A stretch of 64,000 nucleotides of DNA, from positions 1-64,000 of the forward strand of contig NZ_JAATEM010000016.1 in the NCBI RefSeq assembly GCF_012034205.1, given 5' to 3'. Shown piece after piece: positions 1 to 8,546 of the stretch; the first letter of the stretch is position 1, and each line of letters begins with the position of its first letter. The stretch comes from Streptomyces composti (GTDB lineage: Bacteria; Actinomycetota; Actinomycetes; Streptomycetales; Streptomycetaceae). Both the position numbers and the translations under genes were made by a program. Below the pieces are notes generated by a model that saw only the letters and a list, made by a program, of their open reading frames with translations, ran no database searches and was not told the DNA's origin.

Positions 1-3
1 CGG

Positions 4-91
4 GGTTCTCGGCGTTCGACAACTCGGTCCTCGGCGTTCGACGACGGGGTTCTCGGCGTTCGACGACGAGGTCCTCGGCGTTCGCACGGGC
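4..91. repeat. 22-bp tandem repeat upstream of mtnP
   Basis: About four copies of a 22-bp unit with core CTCGGCGTTCGAC begin near positions 4, 26, 48 and 70. Copies alternate between GGTTCTC and GGTCCTC starts, so they look like a two-unit array that was duplicated. The array may continue left of the window and ends just before the mtnP start region. Function unknown; it could be slippage-prone spacer DNA or carry part of the mtnP promoter. Confidence 0.8.
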
Positions 92-107
92 CGTTAGGGT
101 TCGGGGC

Positions 108-965
108 ATGGCGAACACGGCGAACGCTTCCGCGCCCGCGGCCGAGATCGGTGTGATCGGCGGCTCCGGCTTCTACTCCTTCCTCGACGATGTGACCGAG
201 GTCCAGGTGGACACCCCCTACGGGGCGCCCAGCGACTCCCTCTTCCTCGGCGAGGTGGCCGGCCGCCGGGTCGCCTTCCTCCCCCGGCACGGCCGCGGTC
301 ACCATCTGCCGCCGCACCGGATCAACTACCGGGCCAACCTCTGGGCGCTGCGCTCGGTGGGCGTGCGCCAGGTCCTCGGGCCGTGCGCGGTGGGCGGGCT
401 GCGCCCCGAGTACGGGCCGGGCACGCTGCTCGTCCCCGATCAGCTGGTGGACCGCACCAAGTCCCGGATCGGCACCTACTTCGACGGGCTGCCGCTGCCC
501 GACGGCACGGTGCCGAACGTGGTGCATGTGTCGCTGGCCGACCCCTACTGCCCGACCGGTCGTGCGGCCGCGCTGAAGGCGGCGCGCGGGCGGGACTGGG
601 ATGCGGTCGACGGAGGCACGCTGGTCGTGGTCGAGGGGCCCCGCTTCTCCACCCGCGCGGAATCGCTGTGGCACCAGGCGCAGGGCTGGTCGGTGGTGGG
701 CATGACCGGCCACCCGGAGGCGGCACTCGCCCGCGAGCTGGAGCTCTGCTACACCTCGCTGACCCTGGTCACCGACCTCGACGCGGGCGCGGAGACCGGG
801 GAGGGCGTCTCGCACGACGAGGTGCTGCGGGTGTTCGCGGCGAACGTGGACCGGCTGCGGGGGGTGCTGTTCGACGCGGTGGCGGCGCTGCCGGCGAACG
901 AGGAGCGGGACTGTCTGTGCACGTCGGCGCTCGGGGGGATGGATCCGGGGTTCGAGTTGCCGTAG
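108..965 (+). CDS. mtnP: S-methyl-5'-thioadenosine phosphorylase
   Basis: The 285-residue product is a nucleoside phosphorylase of the PNP/MTAP family, expected to split 5'-methylthioadenosine with phosphate into adenine and 5-methylthioribose-1-phosphate in the cytoplasm (purine and methionine salvage). The N-terminal phosphate-binding segment IGVIGGSGFYSFLDD (residues about 16-30), the PRHGRGHHLPPHRINYRANLWAL segment and the GMTGHPEAALARELELCY region are family hallmarks, and length is normal. The ATG follows the tandem repeats closely. MTA phosphorylase is favoured over purine nucleoside phosphorylase because of the histidine-rich PHRINYRAN motif, but substrate preference is inferred. It appears monocistronic, since the next gene starts about 300 bp downstream. 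Confidence 0.9.
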   Translation: MANTANASAPAAEIGVIGGSGFYSFLDDVTEVQVDTPYGAPSDSLFLGEVAGRRVAFLPRHGRGHHLPPHRINYRANLWALRSVGVRQVLGPCAVGGLRPEYGPGTLLVPDQLVDRTKSRIGTYFDGLPLPDGTVPNVVHVSLADPYCPTGRAAALKAARGRDWDAVDGGTLVVVEGPRFSTRAESLWHQAQGWSVVGMTGHPEAALARELELCYTSLTLVTDLDAGAETGEGVSHDEVLRVFAANVDRLRGVLFDAVAALPANEERDCLCTSALGGMDPGFELP

Positions 966-1267
966 GGCGGGCTGAGGCATGAGCGGGTGACCGGCAGGGG
1001 GCCTGGACGGCTCGGGGAGCGGAAACGGGTCGGGGAGCCCCGGAGCAGGCCGGGAGCCGGAGCGGGCGGGAGCCGGAGCGGGCCGGGAGGTGGGGCGGCT
1101 CGGGGAGCCGGAGCGATGGGAGAACCGGAGCGGCTCGGGGGGAGCGGCTCGTTCGGGTGAGCGGGATTTCCACAGGCCGAAGCGTTTCCACAGGGTCCGG
1201 CGGAGATCGGCGCGAGGCCTCATCGTGGGGATCGCAAGCCGGTCTCCGTCACCAGGTGGTGGTCCTC
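966..1267. other. gene-free spacer with degenerate GC-rich repeats
   Basis: The first 170 bases downstream of mtnP hold imperfect copies of a CGGCTCGGGGAGCCGGAGCGG-like unit, several of which can fold back on themselves (CTCGGGGAGC). No coding potential was recognised. The second part is the leader of the CpaB-like gene, ending with an AGGTGG element before its ATG. Confidence 0.6.
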
Positions 1268-1936
1268 ATGTCACTGCGTCAGTCCGCTCGCCCGACGTCG
1301 CGTCCGTCCTCTCCTCAGCTCTCCCGGCAGGCCCTGGCGCCCTCGGTCCCGCCCCGCGTCTCCGCCGCCGGCTCCCCGGTCTCCGGCCCGCCCGGAGCCG
1401 AGGTGCCTCCCCCCTGCGAGGTGCCGCACTTCCCTCCCGTGCGGGTGCGCGCCGGTCTGCTGGGGTCCCCCGCGCTGGCCCGGCACCGCAGGCGGGCCGT
1501 GGCGGTGGGCCTCGCGGTGACGGCTGCGGCGCTGGTCGCGGCCGGGCCCCGGGACGGCAGCGACCGCTCCCGCGGCCATCCCGAGCGGACACCGGCCTCC
1601 CGCGCGGCCCCGGCGGCGACCGGCGAGCGTGCCCCGGCCCGGACGGCGCGCGCCGTGGCGGCGAGGGTCTCGGCACCGGTACGGATCTCCGACGCGGCCA
1701 CGGTCCGGCTGCTGCGACCGGGCGATCGCGTGGACGTCATCGCCGCCGAGGACACGGCGACCGGAGGCAAGGTCCGCGTCGTGGCCCGCGGCGCGCGGGT
1801 CCTTGAGGTCCCCGAGCCGGAGGCGGAGGTCCCGAAGGAAGCCGGCGCCCTGGTGGTCCTCTCGGTACCGCGCCCCGTGGCTGCCGAACTCGCCGGCGCG
1901 AGCGCCACGGCACGGCTGGCGGTGACCCTGTGCTGA
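1268..1936 (+). CDS. SAF-domain protein, RcpC/CpaB-like
   Basis: A 222-residue protein with a proline/serine-rich N-terminus, one likely membrane-spanning segment (AVAVGLAVTAAALVAAG, residues about 76-92) and a C-terminal SAF-like domain. The stretch VRLLRPGDRVDVIAAEDTAT resembles CpaB/RcpC pilus-assembly proteins. In streptomycetes such proteins commonly sit beside mscL, as here. The role is not established; it may be a membrane-anchored component of Flp/Tad-like secretion, but no other tad genes are nearby. ATG 1268 was chosen because an AGGTGG element precedes it; an in-frame GTG at 1157 would add 37 low-complexity residues. Confidence 0.7.
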   Translation: MSLRQSARPTSRPSSPQLSRQALAPSVPPRVSAAGSPVSGPPGAEVPPPCEVPHFPPVRVRAGLLGSPALARHRRRAVAVGLAVTAAALVAAGPRDGSDRSRGHPERTPASRAAPAATGERAPARTARAVAARVSAPVRISDAATVRLLRPGDRVDVIAAEDTATGGKVRVVARGARVLEVPEPEAEVPKEAGALVVLSVPRPVAAELAGASATARLAVTLC

Positions 1937-2134
1937 AGTCCCTTGCCCCCGCCCCGAACACTCCTGTGCCCGCCGCCCCGGACGCCTTCGCCGCCGCCGT
2001 CCTGGACGCCCCTGTCACCACCCGGCCGCCGCATCCCCCGTCCGAGCGATCCGATTGGACAGGCCCGCACGGCGTTGCCGTAGGTTGCCAAGCGTTTTGT
2101 TGCACGCACCGTGTACGCGAGATGGGGCCCGAAG

Positions 2135-2602
2135 GTGAGCGAGAAGAAGGAATCCGTGTGGCAGGGCTTCAAGGCCTTCCTGATGCGCGGGAACGTCGTC
2201 GATCTGGCCGTCGCCGTGGTGATCGGCGCCGCGTTCACCAACATCGTCAACGCGTTCGTGCGGGGCGTGATCAACCCGCTGGTCGGCGCCTTCGGCACCA
2301 AGAACCTCGACAGCTACTCCTCCTGCCTGAAGGGCCCCTGCGAGGGCACCGGGGACGCGGCGACGGGGGTGCGGATCCTGTGGGGTTCGGTGCTCGGCGC
2401 CACCCTGCAGTTCCTGATCACCGCGGCGGTCGTCTACTTCCTGATGGTGCTGCCCATGTCGAAGTACCTGGCCAGGGTGGCCGACCGCAAGAAGGCCAAG
2501 GAGGGCGCGAAGGAGCTCGTCGAGGTGACCGAGCTGGAGGTCCTCAAGGAGATCCGCGACGAGCTGGTCGCGCAGCGGCAGTCGGGTCGCGGAGGAGCCT
2601 GA
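2135..2602 (+). CDS. mscL: large-conductance mechanosensitive channel
   Basis: A 155-residue inner-membrane protein that opens under membrane tension to release osmolytes during hypo-osmotic shock. The N-terminal amphipathic helix and TM1 (GFKAFLMRGNVVDLAVAVVI, then GAAFTNIVNAF) and TM2 (TLQFLITAAVVYFLMVLPMS) match the family, with a cysteine-containing periplasmic loop (YSSCLKGPC) and a charged C-terminal helix. The GTG at 2135 gives the family-typical MSEKKESVWQGFKAF start; an in-frame GTG at 2111 adds eight residues not expected for MscL. It follows the SAF-domain gene after about 200 bp and runs toward a small gene on the other strand. Confidence 0.95.
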   Translation: MSEKKESVWQGFKAFLMRGNVVDLAVAVVIGAAFTNIVNAFVRGVINPLVGAFGTKNLDSYSSCLKGPCEGTGDAATGVRILWGSVLGATLQFLITAAVVYFLMVLPMSKYLARVADRKKAKEGAKELVEVTELEVLKEIRDELVAQRQSGRGGA

Positions 2603-2615
2603 CCGGACGCCCGGA

Positions 2616-2792
2616 TCAGATGTGGTGGGGCGGCTTCTCGTCGAGGAAGCGCTTGAGATCGGCCGCGCTGTCGCCGGACGGCGCCTCGCCCCAGCCTCGG
2701 TCGGTGTCGTCCGAGGTCTGCTGGTCCAGCGGGTCGTCGAAGACCAGCGCGGGCTTCGGCTCGCGCGGCTCGGGTTCCGGGGCGGTGCTCAT
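2616..2792 (-). CDS. conserved small acidic protein, unknown function
   Basis: A 58-residue protein beginning MSTAPEPEPREPKPALVFDD and ending RFLDEKPPHHI. It is acidic and proline-rich, without a signal peptide or membrane segment. Position and length fit small conserved hypothetical proteins between mscL and the peptidase gene in streptomycetes. The longer frame running upstream is low-complexity and crosses tandem repeats, so the ATG at 2792 is preferred. The gene converges on mscL with only 13 bp between stops. No function can be assigned. Confidence 0.7.
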   Translation of the reverse strand: MSTAPEPEPREPKPALVFDDPLDQQTSDDTDRGWGEAPSGDSAADLKRFLDEKPPHHI

Positions 2793-2910
2793 ACGTCCCA
2801 GGGTACGGCCATGCCGGCGGGTGGCCGGGGCGGCGGCCGGCGCGGCAGCGGCAGCCGGCCGACCGGGACAGCACGCATCCGGCCGACCGGGACGGCACAC
2901 ACCTGGCCAC

Positions 2911-2975
2911 CGGGCGTGCACCGCGCCGCGCCTCCCCGGGCGTGCACCGCGCCGCGCCTCCCGGGGCGTGCACCA
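2911..2975. repeat. 26-bp tandem repeat (2.4 copies)
   Basis: Copies of a unit starting CGGGCGTGCACCGCGCCGCG begin at 2911, 2937 and 2963. A related, more diverged pair of GGCCGACCGGGACRGCAC units lies just upstream (about 2857-2900). The array occupies the promoter region shared by the small minus-strand gene and the peptidase gene, ending about 10 bp before the peptidase ATG. Confidence 0.75.
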
Positions 2976-2985
2976 CACTGAGCGC

Positions 2986-4014
2986 ATGACAGTTGACGCA
3001 CTGACCGATGTGACCGGCCTGCGGGTGGGGCACGCGACGCGCAGCGGCGGCGGTTGGCTCACCGGCACCACGGTGGTGCTGGCACCCGAGGGCGGGGCGG
3101 TGACCGCCGTGGATGTGCGGGGCGGTGGTCCCGGCACCAAGGAGACCGACGCGCTGGATCCGCGGAACCTGGTGCAGAAGACCGAGGCGATCGTGCTGAC
3201 CGGCGGCAGTGCCTACGGTCTCGACTCCGCCTCCGGCGTGATGGCCTGGCTGGAGGAGCAGGGGCGCGGTGTGCGGGTCGGTGCCGACCCGAAGCATGTG
3301 GTGCCGGTCGTACCGGCCGCCTGTGTCTTCGACCTGGGCCGGGGCGGCGACTTCCGGGCACGGCCGGACGCGGCCCTGGGGCGCGCCGCGGTGGAGGCGG
3401 CAGCGGCGAGCGAGCCCGGGGCCCCGGTCGAGCAGGGCTGCGTGGGCGCCGGCACCGGAGCCGTGGTCGGCGAGCTGAAGGGCGGCGTCGGCACGGCGAG
3501 CGCGGTGCTGAAGTCGGGGTTCACGGTGGCCGCGCTGGTGGTGGCCAACGCGGCGGGGTCGGCGGTCGACCTGGAAACGGGGGTGCTGTACGGGGAGTTG
3601 ACCGGGGGGCGGGTGCGCTACCCGGAGGAGAAGGTGCACGCGGCGGCGCGGCGGCGTCTGCAGGAGTCGGCCGAGCGGAACGCGCCGCCTCCGCTCAACA
3701 CCACCCTCGCGGTGGTCGCCACCGACGCGGACCTGACCCAGGCGCAGGCGCAGAAGCTGGCGGGCACCTCGCACGACGGCATCGCCCGCGCCGTGCGCCC
3801 GGTGCACCTGCTCAACGACGGTGACACGGTCTTCACCCTGGCCACCGGCCGCCGGCACCTCGACCGCGCCGACCCGCTGGCGCTGAACGAACTGCTCGCG
3901 GCGGGCGCGGACATGGTGACCCTCGCCATCACCCGGGCGGTCCGGGCAGCCACCCCGGTGTCGACGCCGGGCGGCGCCTGGCCGTCGTACGAGGAGCTGT
4001 ACGGCGCCGGCTGA
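2986..4014 (+). CDS. P1 (S58/DmpA-type) family peptidase
   Basis: A 342-residue member of the DmpA/L-aminopeptidase-D-esterase family, N-terminal nucleophile hydrolases that cleave themselves into two chains. The start TDVTGLRVGHATR, the VLTGGSAYGLDSASGVM segment (residues about 70-86), GTGAVVGELKGG and the LNTTLAVVATDADL segment (about 237-250) are characteristic. The likely self-cleavage site is before Thr239, the expected nucleophile, as in other members with NTT instead of NLS. Natural substrate unknown; relatives hydrolyse D- or beta-amino acid amides. No signal peptide is visible. ATG 2986 was chosen because the frame extends far upstream only as repeat-derived low complexity. Confidence 0.88.
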   Translation: MTVDALTDVTGLRVGHATRSGGGWLTGTTVVLAPEGGAVTAVDVRGGGPGTKETDALDPRNLVQKTEAIVLTGGSAYGLDSASGVMAWLEEQGRGVRVGADPKHVVPVVPAACVFDLGRGGDFRARPDAALGRAAVEAAAASEPGAPVEQGCVGAGTGAVVGELKGGVGTASAVLKSGFTVAALVVANAAGSAVDLETGVLYGELTGGRVRYPEEKVHAAARRRLQESAERNAPPPLNTTLAVVATDADLTQAQAQKLAGTSHDGIARAVRPVHLLNDGDTVFTLATGRRHLDRADPLALNELLAAGADMVTLAITRAVRAATPVSTPGGAWPSYEELYGAG

Positions 4015-4036
4015 CACCCGGTCGCCACGCCGGGTG
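4015..4036 (+). terminator. hairpin after the P1 peptidase gene
   Basis: A perfect 7-bp inverted repeat, CACCCGG / CCGGGTG with an 8-nt loop, starts directly after the stop codon. There is no T-tract, which is common for streptomycete terminators. It is a candidate terminator only. Confidence 0.45.
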
Positions 4037-4264
4037 CCGTCCCCGCGGGCCGTCGGCCGTGGCCCGATGGCCCGCGCACGCCCCTTCCGCAGCCCCGACT
4101 GCCCCCGCACGACCGCTCGTTCACACGCCCGGCGGACGCAATGTCGCGGTTCTGTCACCGGGATGTCGCTGGTCGGGGCGTGGCGGAACCCGGGGTGGGG
4201 CCGGCGGGCTCTTGGTTCACGTACGTGTGCGGATCACTCACATCGACCGAACCTGGAGCAGCCC

Positions 4265-5476
4265 GTGACAACGCCGGACATTGCAGCGCGGCGCGTGGTG
4301 GCGGCGTGTGCCGCCCTGCTGGTCGGCTCCCTCACCCTCACCGCCTGCGGGGGCAACGCGAACGCCGACAGCGACAAGGGAGGTGACGGAGGCGGCGCGA
4401 GGGGCGCGACGATAGCGATCTCGGCGAAGGACGGCTCGACGGGCGCCTCCATCAACTCCACCGGGGTGAAGGTCTCCGGCGGCCGGCTGACCGACGTGAG
4501 GATGACCGTGGCCGAGACCGGCGAGGCGGTGCCCGGCGAGCTGACCGGCGACGGACGCGCCTGGAAGCCGAAGGAGCAGCTGGAGCGCGGCACGACGTAC
4601 CGGATAACGGCCACCGCCGAGGACGGCGAGGGACGCACCTCCAAGGCCGAGTCGGAGTTCACCACGGTCACCCCGGCGGACAGCTTCATCGGCACCTACA
4701 CCCCGGAGAACGGCTCGACCGTCGGTGTCGGCATGCCGGTGTCGTTCACCTTCGACAAGGCGATCACCGACAAGAAGGCCGTCCAGTCGCACATCGAGGT
4801 CACCTCCAGCAGCGGGCAGAAGGTGGCCGGGCACTGGTTCGGCTCCCAGCGGCTCGACTTCCGCCCGAAGGAGTACTGGAAGTCCGGTTCCAAGGTCACC
4901 GTGAGGATCGACCTGGACGGCGTGGAGGGCGCCGACGGCATCCACGGCGTGCAGAAGAAGACGGTGACCTTCACCGTGGGCCGCTCCCAGGTGTCCACGG
5001 TGGACGCGAACACCCAGACCATGACCGTGGTGCGGGACGGCAGGACCATCAAGTCGGTGCCGGTCTCCGCGGGCGACGCCCAGCACGCCACGTACAACGG
5101 GCAGATGGTGATCTCGGAGAAGTTCGTCCAGACCCGGATGAACAGCCAGTCGGTCGGCCTGGGCTCGGAGTACGACATCCAGGACGTGCCGCACGCCATG
5201 CGGCTGACCACCAGCGGCACCTTCATCCACGGCAACTACTGGTACAACAAGGCCAACCCGCCGTTCGGGCGCATCGGCAGCAGCCACGGCTGCGTCGGTC
5301 TGCAGGACGTGCGGGGCGCCCAGGGCGACACCCCGGGCAAGTGGTTCTACGACAACTCCCTCATCGGGGACGTGGTGATCGTCAAGAACTCGCCCGACAC
5401 CACGGTCGCGCCGGACAACGGGCTCAACGGCTGGAACATGGAGTGGAGCAAGTGGGTCGCGGGCAGCGCCGTGTGA
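4265..5476 (+). CDS. Ig-like/YkuD L,D-transpeptidase lipoprotein
   Basis: A 403-residue lipoprotein expected to make 3-3 peptidoglycan cross-links outside the membrane. GTG 4265 gives a lipoprotein signal peptide with lipobox LTAC (cysteine about residue 30). Two Ig-like domains follow (about 50-240; the second includes TPADSFIGTYTPENGSTVGVG), then a YkuD catalytic domain. The active-site signature HGNYWYNKANPPFGRIGSSH leads into the catalytic Cys343 (SHGC, residues 340-343). A C-terminal segment rich in Trp and Asn (GLNGWNMEWSKWV) is typical of actinobacterial Ldt enzymes. Upstream frame extension lacks plausible protein sequence. Domain order and length match Ldt proteins with two Ig-like domains. 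Confidence 0.93.
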   Translation: MTTPDIAARRVVAACAALLVGSLTLTACGGNANADSDKGGDGGGARGATIAISAKDGSTGASINSTGVKVSGGRLTDVRMTVAETGEAVPGELTGDGRAWKPKEQLERGTTYRITATAEDGEGRTSKAESEFTTVTPADSFIGTYTPENGSTVGVGMPVSFTFDKAITDKKAVQSHIEVTSSSGQKVAGHWFGSQRLDFRPKEYWKSGSKVTVRIDLDGVEGADGIHGVQKKTVTFTVGRSQVSTVDANTQTMTVVRDGRTIKSVPVSAGDAQHATYNGQMVISEKFVQTRMNSQSVGLGSEYDIQDVPHAMRLTTSGTFIHGNYWYNKANPPFGRIGSSHGCVGLQDVRGAQGDTPGKWFYDNSLIGDVVIVKNSPDTTVAPDNGLNGWNMEWSKWVAGSAV

Positions 5477-5541
5477 GCCGGCCCGACACACCCGCCGCGC
5501 TCGTCAAGTGCGCGCCCGGCGGCCGCGACTGACATCGTTTC

Positions 5542-5580
5542 GGGCCGCCCGGGAACCCCGCAGGCGGCCCGTTCGTCTTT
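5542..5580 (+). terminator. terminator after the L,D-transpeptidase gene
   Basis: A perfect 8-bp stem GGGCCGCC / GGCGGCCC with a 13-nt loop lies about 65 bp past the stop codon and is followed by a T-rich run (GTTCGTCTTTC), the features expected of an intrinsic terminator. Confidence 0.7.
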
Positions 5581-5604
5581 CTCCCCGCACGTTTTCTCGG
5601 ATCC

Positions 5605-5619
5605 CGGACATGATGTCCG
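5605..5619. promoter_or_regulatory. palindrome upstream of the DUF6227 gene
   Basis: The inverted repeat CGGACA-TGA-TGTCCG lies 58 bp before the DUF6227 start, just upstream of a possible -10 region (GGCTACGGTAT). It could be an operator for an unidentified regulator. Perfect 6-bp arms occur by chance in GC-rich DNA, so this is tentative. Confidence 0.35.
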
Positions 5620-5676
5620 ACCGAAGGGCTACGGTATGCACCCACAAGGTGACATGCAGCGACGCCGGGAGAAACC

Positions 5677-6423
5677 TTGAGCGTTCCGTACGAGACGGCA
5701 GCGTACGATTCCGCCGACTCGCCCGAGTCCCCCAAGGAGCACCTCGCACGGCTCCTCGGCCGCACCCTGAACTCCTTCGAACTGCCGGACGAGACGATAC
5801 GACGCCTGGACTGCGCGCTGGCGCACGACACCTCGCTGCACTCGGCGCACCACAGCGCGGGCCTGCACCGTGAGACCTACCGCCACACCTGGCTGCTCTC
5901 CGACGGATCGGCGCTCACCCTCTGGGAGCTGGTCCACAACACCGCGCCGGGCGGCGAGCCCCAGCACGAGGTGTACGCGGACGAGGAGGAGCTGCGCGCC
6001 GCCACGGCCCGGCTGCCGCTGCCGGCCGACGCCCCCGACTTCGAGCTGCCGGTGACGGTGCAGCTGACCACGGTGCACACACCCCGGTACGCCTACGCGC
6101 CGGACGACTCTGCGGACCACGCCCGCCGTTTACTGCGCCGGGCGGAGAACGCCGACCGGCCGGGTGCGGAGACGGCCGCGCTGCTGAGCAGGGCGTTCGC
6201 CTACCAGATCACCCAGGCCTTCGGCCGGCCTCGGCATCCGGGGCGTCCGGGGCTGAACCTCTCGCTCTACGAGCACGCGTTCCTGCTGCACGACGGCGCC
6301 GAGGTCTCGCTGTGGGAGGTCGAGCACACGGCCACCCCGGACGGGCGGCACATGTGCGAGGTGTACGTCACCGAGGACGCGGCCCGGGACGCGATGGAGC
6401 GCAGGGCCGCCCGGATCCTCTGA
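5677..6423 (+). CDS. DUF6227 family protein
   Basis: A 248-residue soluble protein recognised as the streptomycete family DUF6227 from its N-terminus (SVPYETAAYDS, then LARLLGRTLNSFELPDETI) and two internally similar halves ending in YRHTWLLSDGSALTLWELVH and YEHAFLLHDGAEVSLWEVEH. The duplication suggests two copies of one domain. No catalytic motif is seen and function is unknown. Translation appears to begin at TTG 5677, with GGGAGA 7 nt upstream. Codon 152 (6130-6132) is TTA, a rare leucine codon in streptomycetes read only by the bldA tRNA, so full expression may depend on developmental stage. Confidence 0.85.
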   Translation: MSVPYETAAYDSADSPESPKEHLARLLGRTLNSFELPDETIRRLDCALAHDTSLHSAHHSAGLHRETYRHTWLLSDGSALTLWELVHNTAPGGEPQHEVYADEEELRAATARLPLPADAPDFELPVTVQLTTVHTPRYAYAPDDSADHARRLLRRAENADRPGAETAALLSRAFAYQITQAFGRPRHPGRPGLNLSLYEHAFLLHDGAEVSLWEVEHTATPDGRHMCEVYVTEDAARDAMERRAARIL

Positions 6424-6567
6424 CAACCCCACCGGATCCGCCGGCTGCCCCACCAGTTCTCCGGACGCCCGCCCCCGGCCGCAGCCGGCCGTTCCGCGCC
6501 CTGTCGGGCGTGGCCGCCCGCGGGGGCCGTTCCCGCCCGGCCGGCCGGACGAGCCCGTCAGTCCTCG

Positions 6568-6894
6568 TCAGTCCTCCTCGTCGCGTCCGCCGTCCCGGAA
6601 GCGGCGCACCAGGCCCGCGAAGGCGTCACGCTCCTCCGGGGTGAGACGCACTGCCTCCGTCCGCGGCCCGGTCCGGCGCTGGCCGGGGATCGCGGGGATG
6701 CCGGGGACGGTGCGCCGCACCGGCTGCGGGGCGGCCGCCGCGTACTGCACCGCCCGTCCGCGCCGCCCGCGCCCGGAACGGCGTGCCTGGCCGCGGCGCC
6801 GTACCGCGGCCAGTCCCGCCGTGCAGGCGAGGGCGGCCAGGGCGAGAAGCCCGGCGCCCGCCACCCCTCTCGAGATCGAGACGTGCTCAGGCAT
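6568..6894 (-). CDS. small membrane protein, unknown function
   Basis: A 108-residue protein with one N-terminal hydrophobic helix (GVAGAGLLALAALACTAGLA, residues about 10-29), then an arginine-rich stretch (RRRGQARRSGRGRRGR) consistent with a cytoplasmic tail, and an acidic C-terminus (FRDGGRDEED). The composition suggests a single-pass membrane protein with a basic cytoplasmic domain. It converges on the DUF6227 gene with about 145 bp between stops. No family assigned; coding status rests on the sensible topology and an otherwise empty strand. Confidence 0.6.
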   Translation of the reverse strand: MPEHVSISRGVAGAGLLALAALACTAGLAAVRRRGQARRSGRGRRGRAVQYAAAAPQPVRRTVPGIPAIPGQRRTGPRTEAVRLTPEERDAFAGLVRRFRDGGRDEED

Positions 6895-7015
6895 GCGCCC
6901 CAGTACACACCCGCGGCCCGGGATGTGAACCCCGGACCGTGAGGAGCGTGATGTATCTCGCAGTTGGTGCGAACCCGGCGTAGTGGATCCCGCGCCCGCC
7001 GTCGATGTCGTGCGC

Positions 7016-8545
7016 TCAGGACACCAGTTCCGGTTCCTTCTCCGCCACCGGTTCGGTGGTCTCGTCCGGGCCCGCGCCCTCGACGTGCTGCGCCGGCCGC
7101 TTCGGCAGCGCGAACATCAGCAGGAAGATCAGGCCCAGCACCGCGGCCACCCAGCTGAGCGCGTACCGGAAGCCGTCCGCGTAGGCCGGGCCCACCTCGG
7201 CCGGGGTGAGCCGGTCGCCGATCACGCCGAAGAAGACCACCGACACCAGGCCGAGGCCCAGCGCGTTGCCCATCTGCTGCACCGTGTTGATCAGCCCGGA
7301 GGCCGACCCGGAGTGCTCCCGCGGCACCTCGGAGAGCACGGCGTCGGTCAGCGGGGCCACGATCAGGCCCATGCCGGCGCCCATGACCACCAGCGGCAGC
7401 GCCATCTGCCAGGAGGTGATGGCCATGCCGTAGCGCCCGGACTCCCAGATGTAGAGCAGCACACCGGCCGCCATCACCAGCGCGCCCGCCTGCAGCACCT
7501 TGCGCCCGAAGCGCGGCACCAGCAGCTGCACCGACATCCCGGCCGCCACGGAGACGGCGACGGAGAACGGCACCCCGGTCAGTCCGGCCCGCAGGGCGGT
7601 CCAGCCCAGGCCGATCTGCATGTACAGCGTCCAGACCAGGAAGAAGACGCCGAGCACGATCCCGAACACGGTCTGCACGGCGATGCCCGCCGCGAAGCTC
7701 TTCACCCGGAACAGCGACAGCTCGATCAGCGGGGAGCCGTCCCGGGCGCTCTTGCGCCGCTCGTAGGCCACCAGCACGGCCAGGACCAGGACCGCGCAGG
7801 CCATCGAGACGTGGCCCCACAGCGGCCAGCCCAGCTCCTCGCCGCGGGTGAGCGGGTAGATCACCATCAGCAGGCCCAGGGACACCAGCACGACGCCGAC
7901 GAGGTCGAGGCGCAGGGCGCGCGGGGCCTTGGACTCGGCGATGAACCGGCTGCCGAGGATCAGGCCTGCGATGCCGACGGGCAGGTTGATCAGGAAGATG
8001 GGCCGCCACTCCAGGCCGAACAGATCCCACTGCGTCAGCAGGGCGCCGAGGAGCGGCCCGGACACCGCGCCGAGGCCCACGATCGCGCCGAACAGCCCGA
8101 ACACCTTGCCGCGTTCGTGCGCCGGGAACGTCGCGTGCACGATCGACAGCACCTGCGGCACCATCAGCGCCGCCATGGCGCCCTGCAGAATGCGGGAGGC
8201 GACCAGCATCTCGGGGTTCACGGCGAACCCGCACAGCGCGGAGGCGAGAGTGAAGCCTCCTATGCCGATGAGGAAGACCCGCTTGCGGCCGTGGATGTCG
8301 CCGAGCCGGCCACCGGTGATCAGCCCGGCGGCGAAGGCCAGCGCGTAGCCGGCGGTGATCCACTGCACCTGGCTGAAGGTGGCGCCCTCGGCGCGCTTGA
8401 TCGACGGAATCGCCACGTTGACGATCGTGACGTCCACGAGGTCCATGAAGGCCGCCGTCATCACGATGGCCAGCGCGAACCAGCGGCGGCGGTCGCCCAC
8501 GGGCTGTGTCTCGGTGAGGTTCATGCCGCCGACGCTAGTGCTCAT
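7016..8545 (-). CDS. MFS drug exporter, DHA2 (14-TM EmrB/QacA) type
   Basis: A 509-residue proton-driven exporter with about 14 hydrophobic helices. Motif A (GGRLGDIHGRKRVFLIG) and helix 1 (FMDLVDVTIVNVAIPSI) are the usual DHA2 signatures, and the C-terminus is hydrophilic and acidic. It is divergently transcribed from the WYL-type regulator with only 41 bp between starts, and the palindrome in that gap makes local control likely. Start choice is uncertain: ATG 8545 nearly touches the operator, whereas ATG 8524 (MNLTETQ) is seven codons in and would leave a short leader. The substrate cannot be read from sequence. Confidence 0.9.
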   Translation of the reverse strand: MSTSVGGMNLTETQPVGDRRRWFALAIVMTAAFMDLVDVTIVNVAIPSIKRAEGATFSQVQWITAGYALAFAAGLITGGRLGDIHGRKRVFLIGIGGFTLASALCGFAVNPEMLVASRILQGAMAALMVPQVLSIVHATFPAHERGKVFGLFGAIVGLGAVSGPLLGALLTQWDLFGLEWRPIFLINLPVGIAGLILGSRFIAESKAPRALRLDLVGVVLVSLGLLMVIYPLTRGEELGWPLWGHVSMACAVLVLAVLVAYERRKSARDGSPLIELSLFRVKSFAAGIAVQTVFGIVLGVFFLVWTLYMQIGLGWTALRAGLTGVPFSVAVSVAAGMSVQLLVPRFGRKVLQAGALVMAAGVLLYIWESGRYGMAITSWQMALPLVVMGAGMGLIVAPLTDAVLSEVPREHSGSASGLINTVQQMGNALGLGLVSVVFFGVIGDRLTPAEVGPAYADGFRYALSWVAAVLGLIFLLMFALPKRPAQHVEGAGPDETTEPVAEKEPELVS

Positions 8546-8546
8546 A

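Noticed and set aside
1930-2985. Long open frame running from the CpaB-like gene through mscL into the P1 peptidase
   Set aside because: The frame is open only because of high GC. Its first 350 codons overlap mscL in another frame and tandem repeats; the peptidase family starts at 2986.
2434-4158. 574-codon minus-strand ORF opposite mscL and the peptidase
   Set aside because: It is the GC-rich complement of real genes; its product is Arg/His/Gly-rich with no family features.
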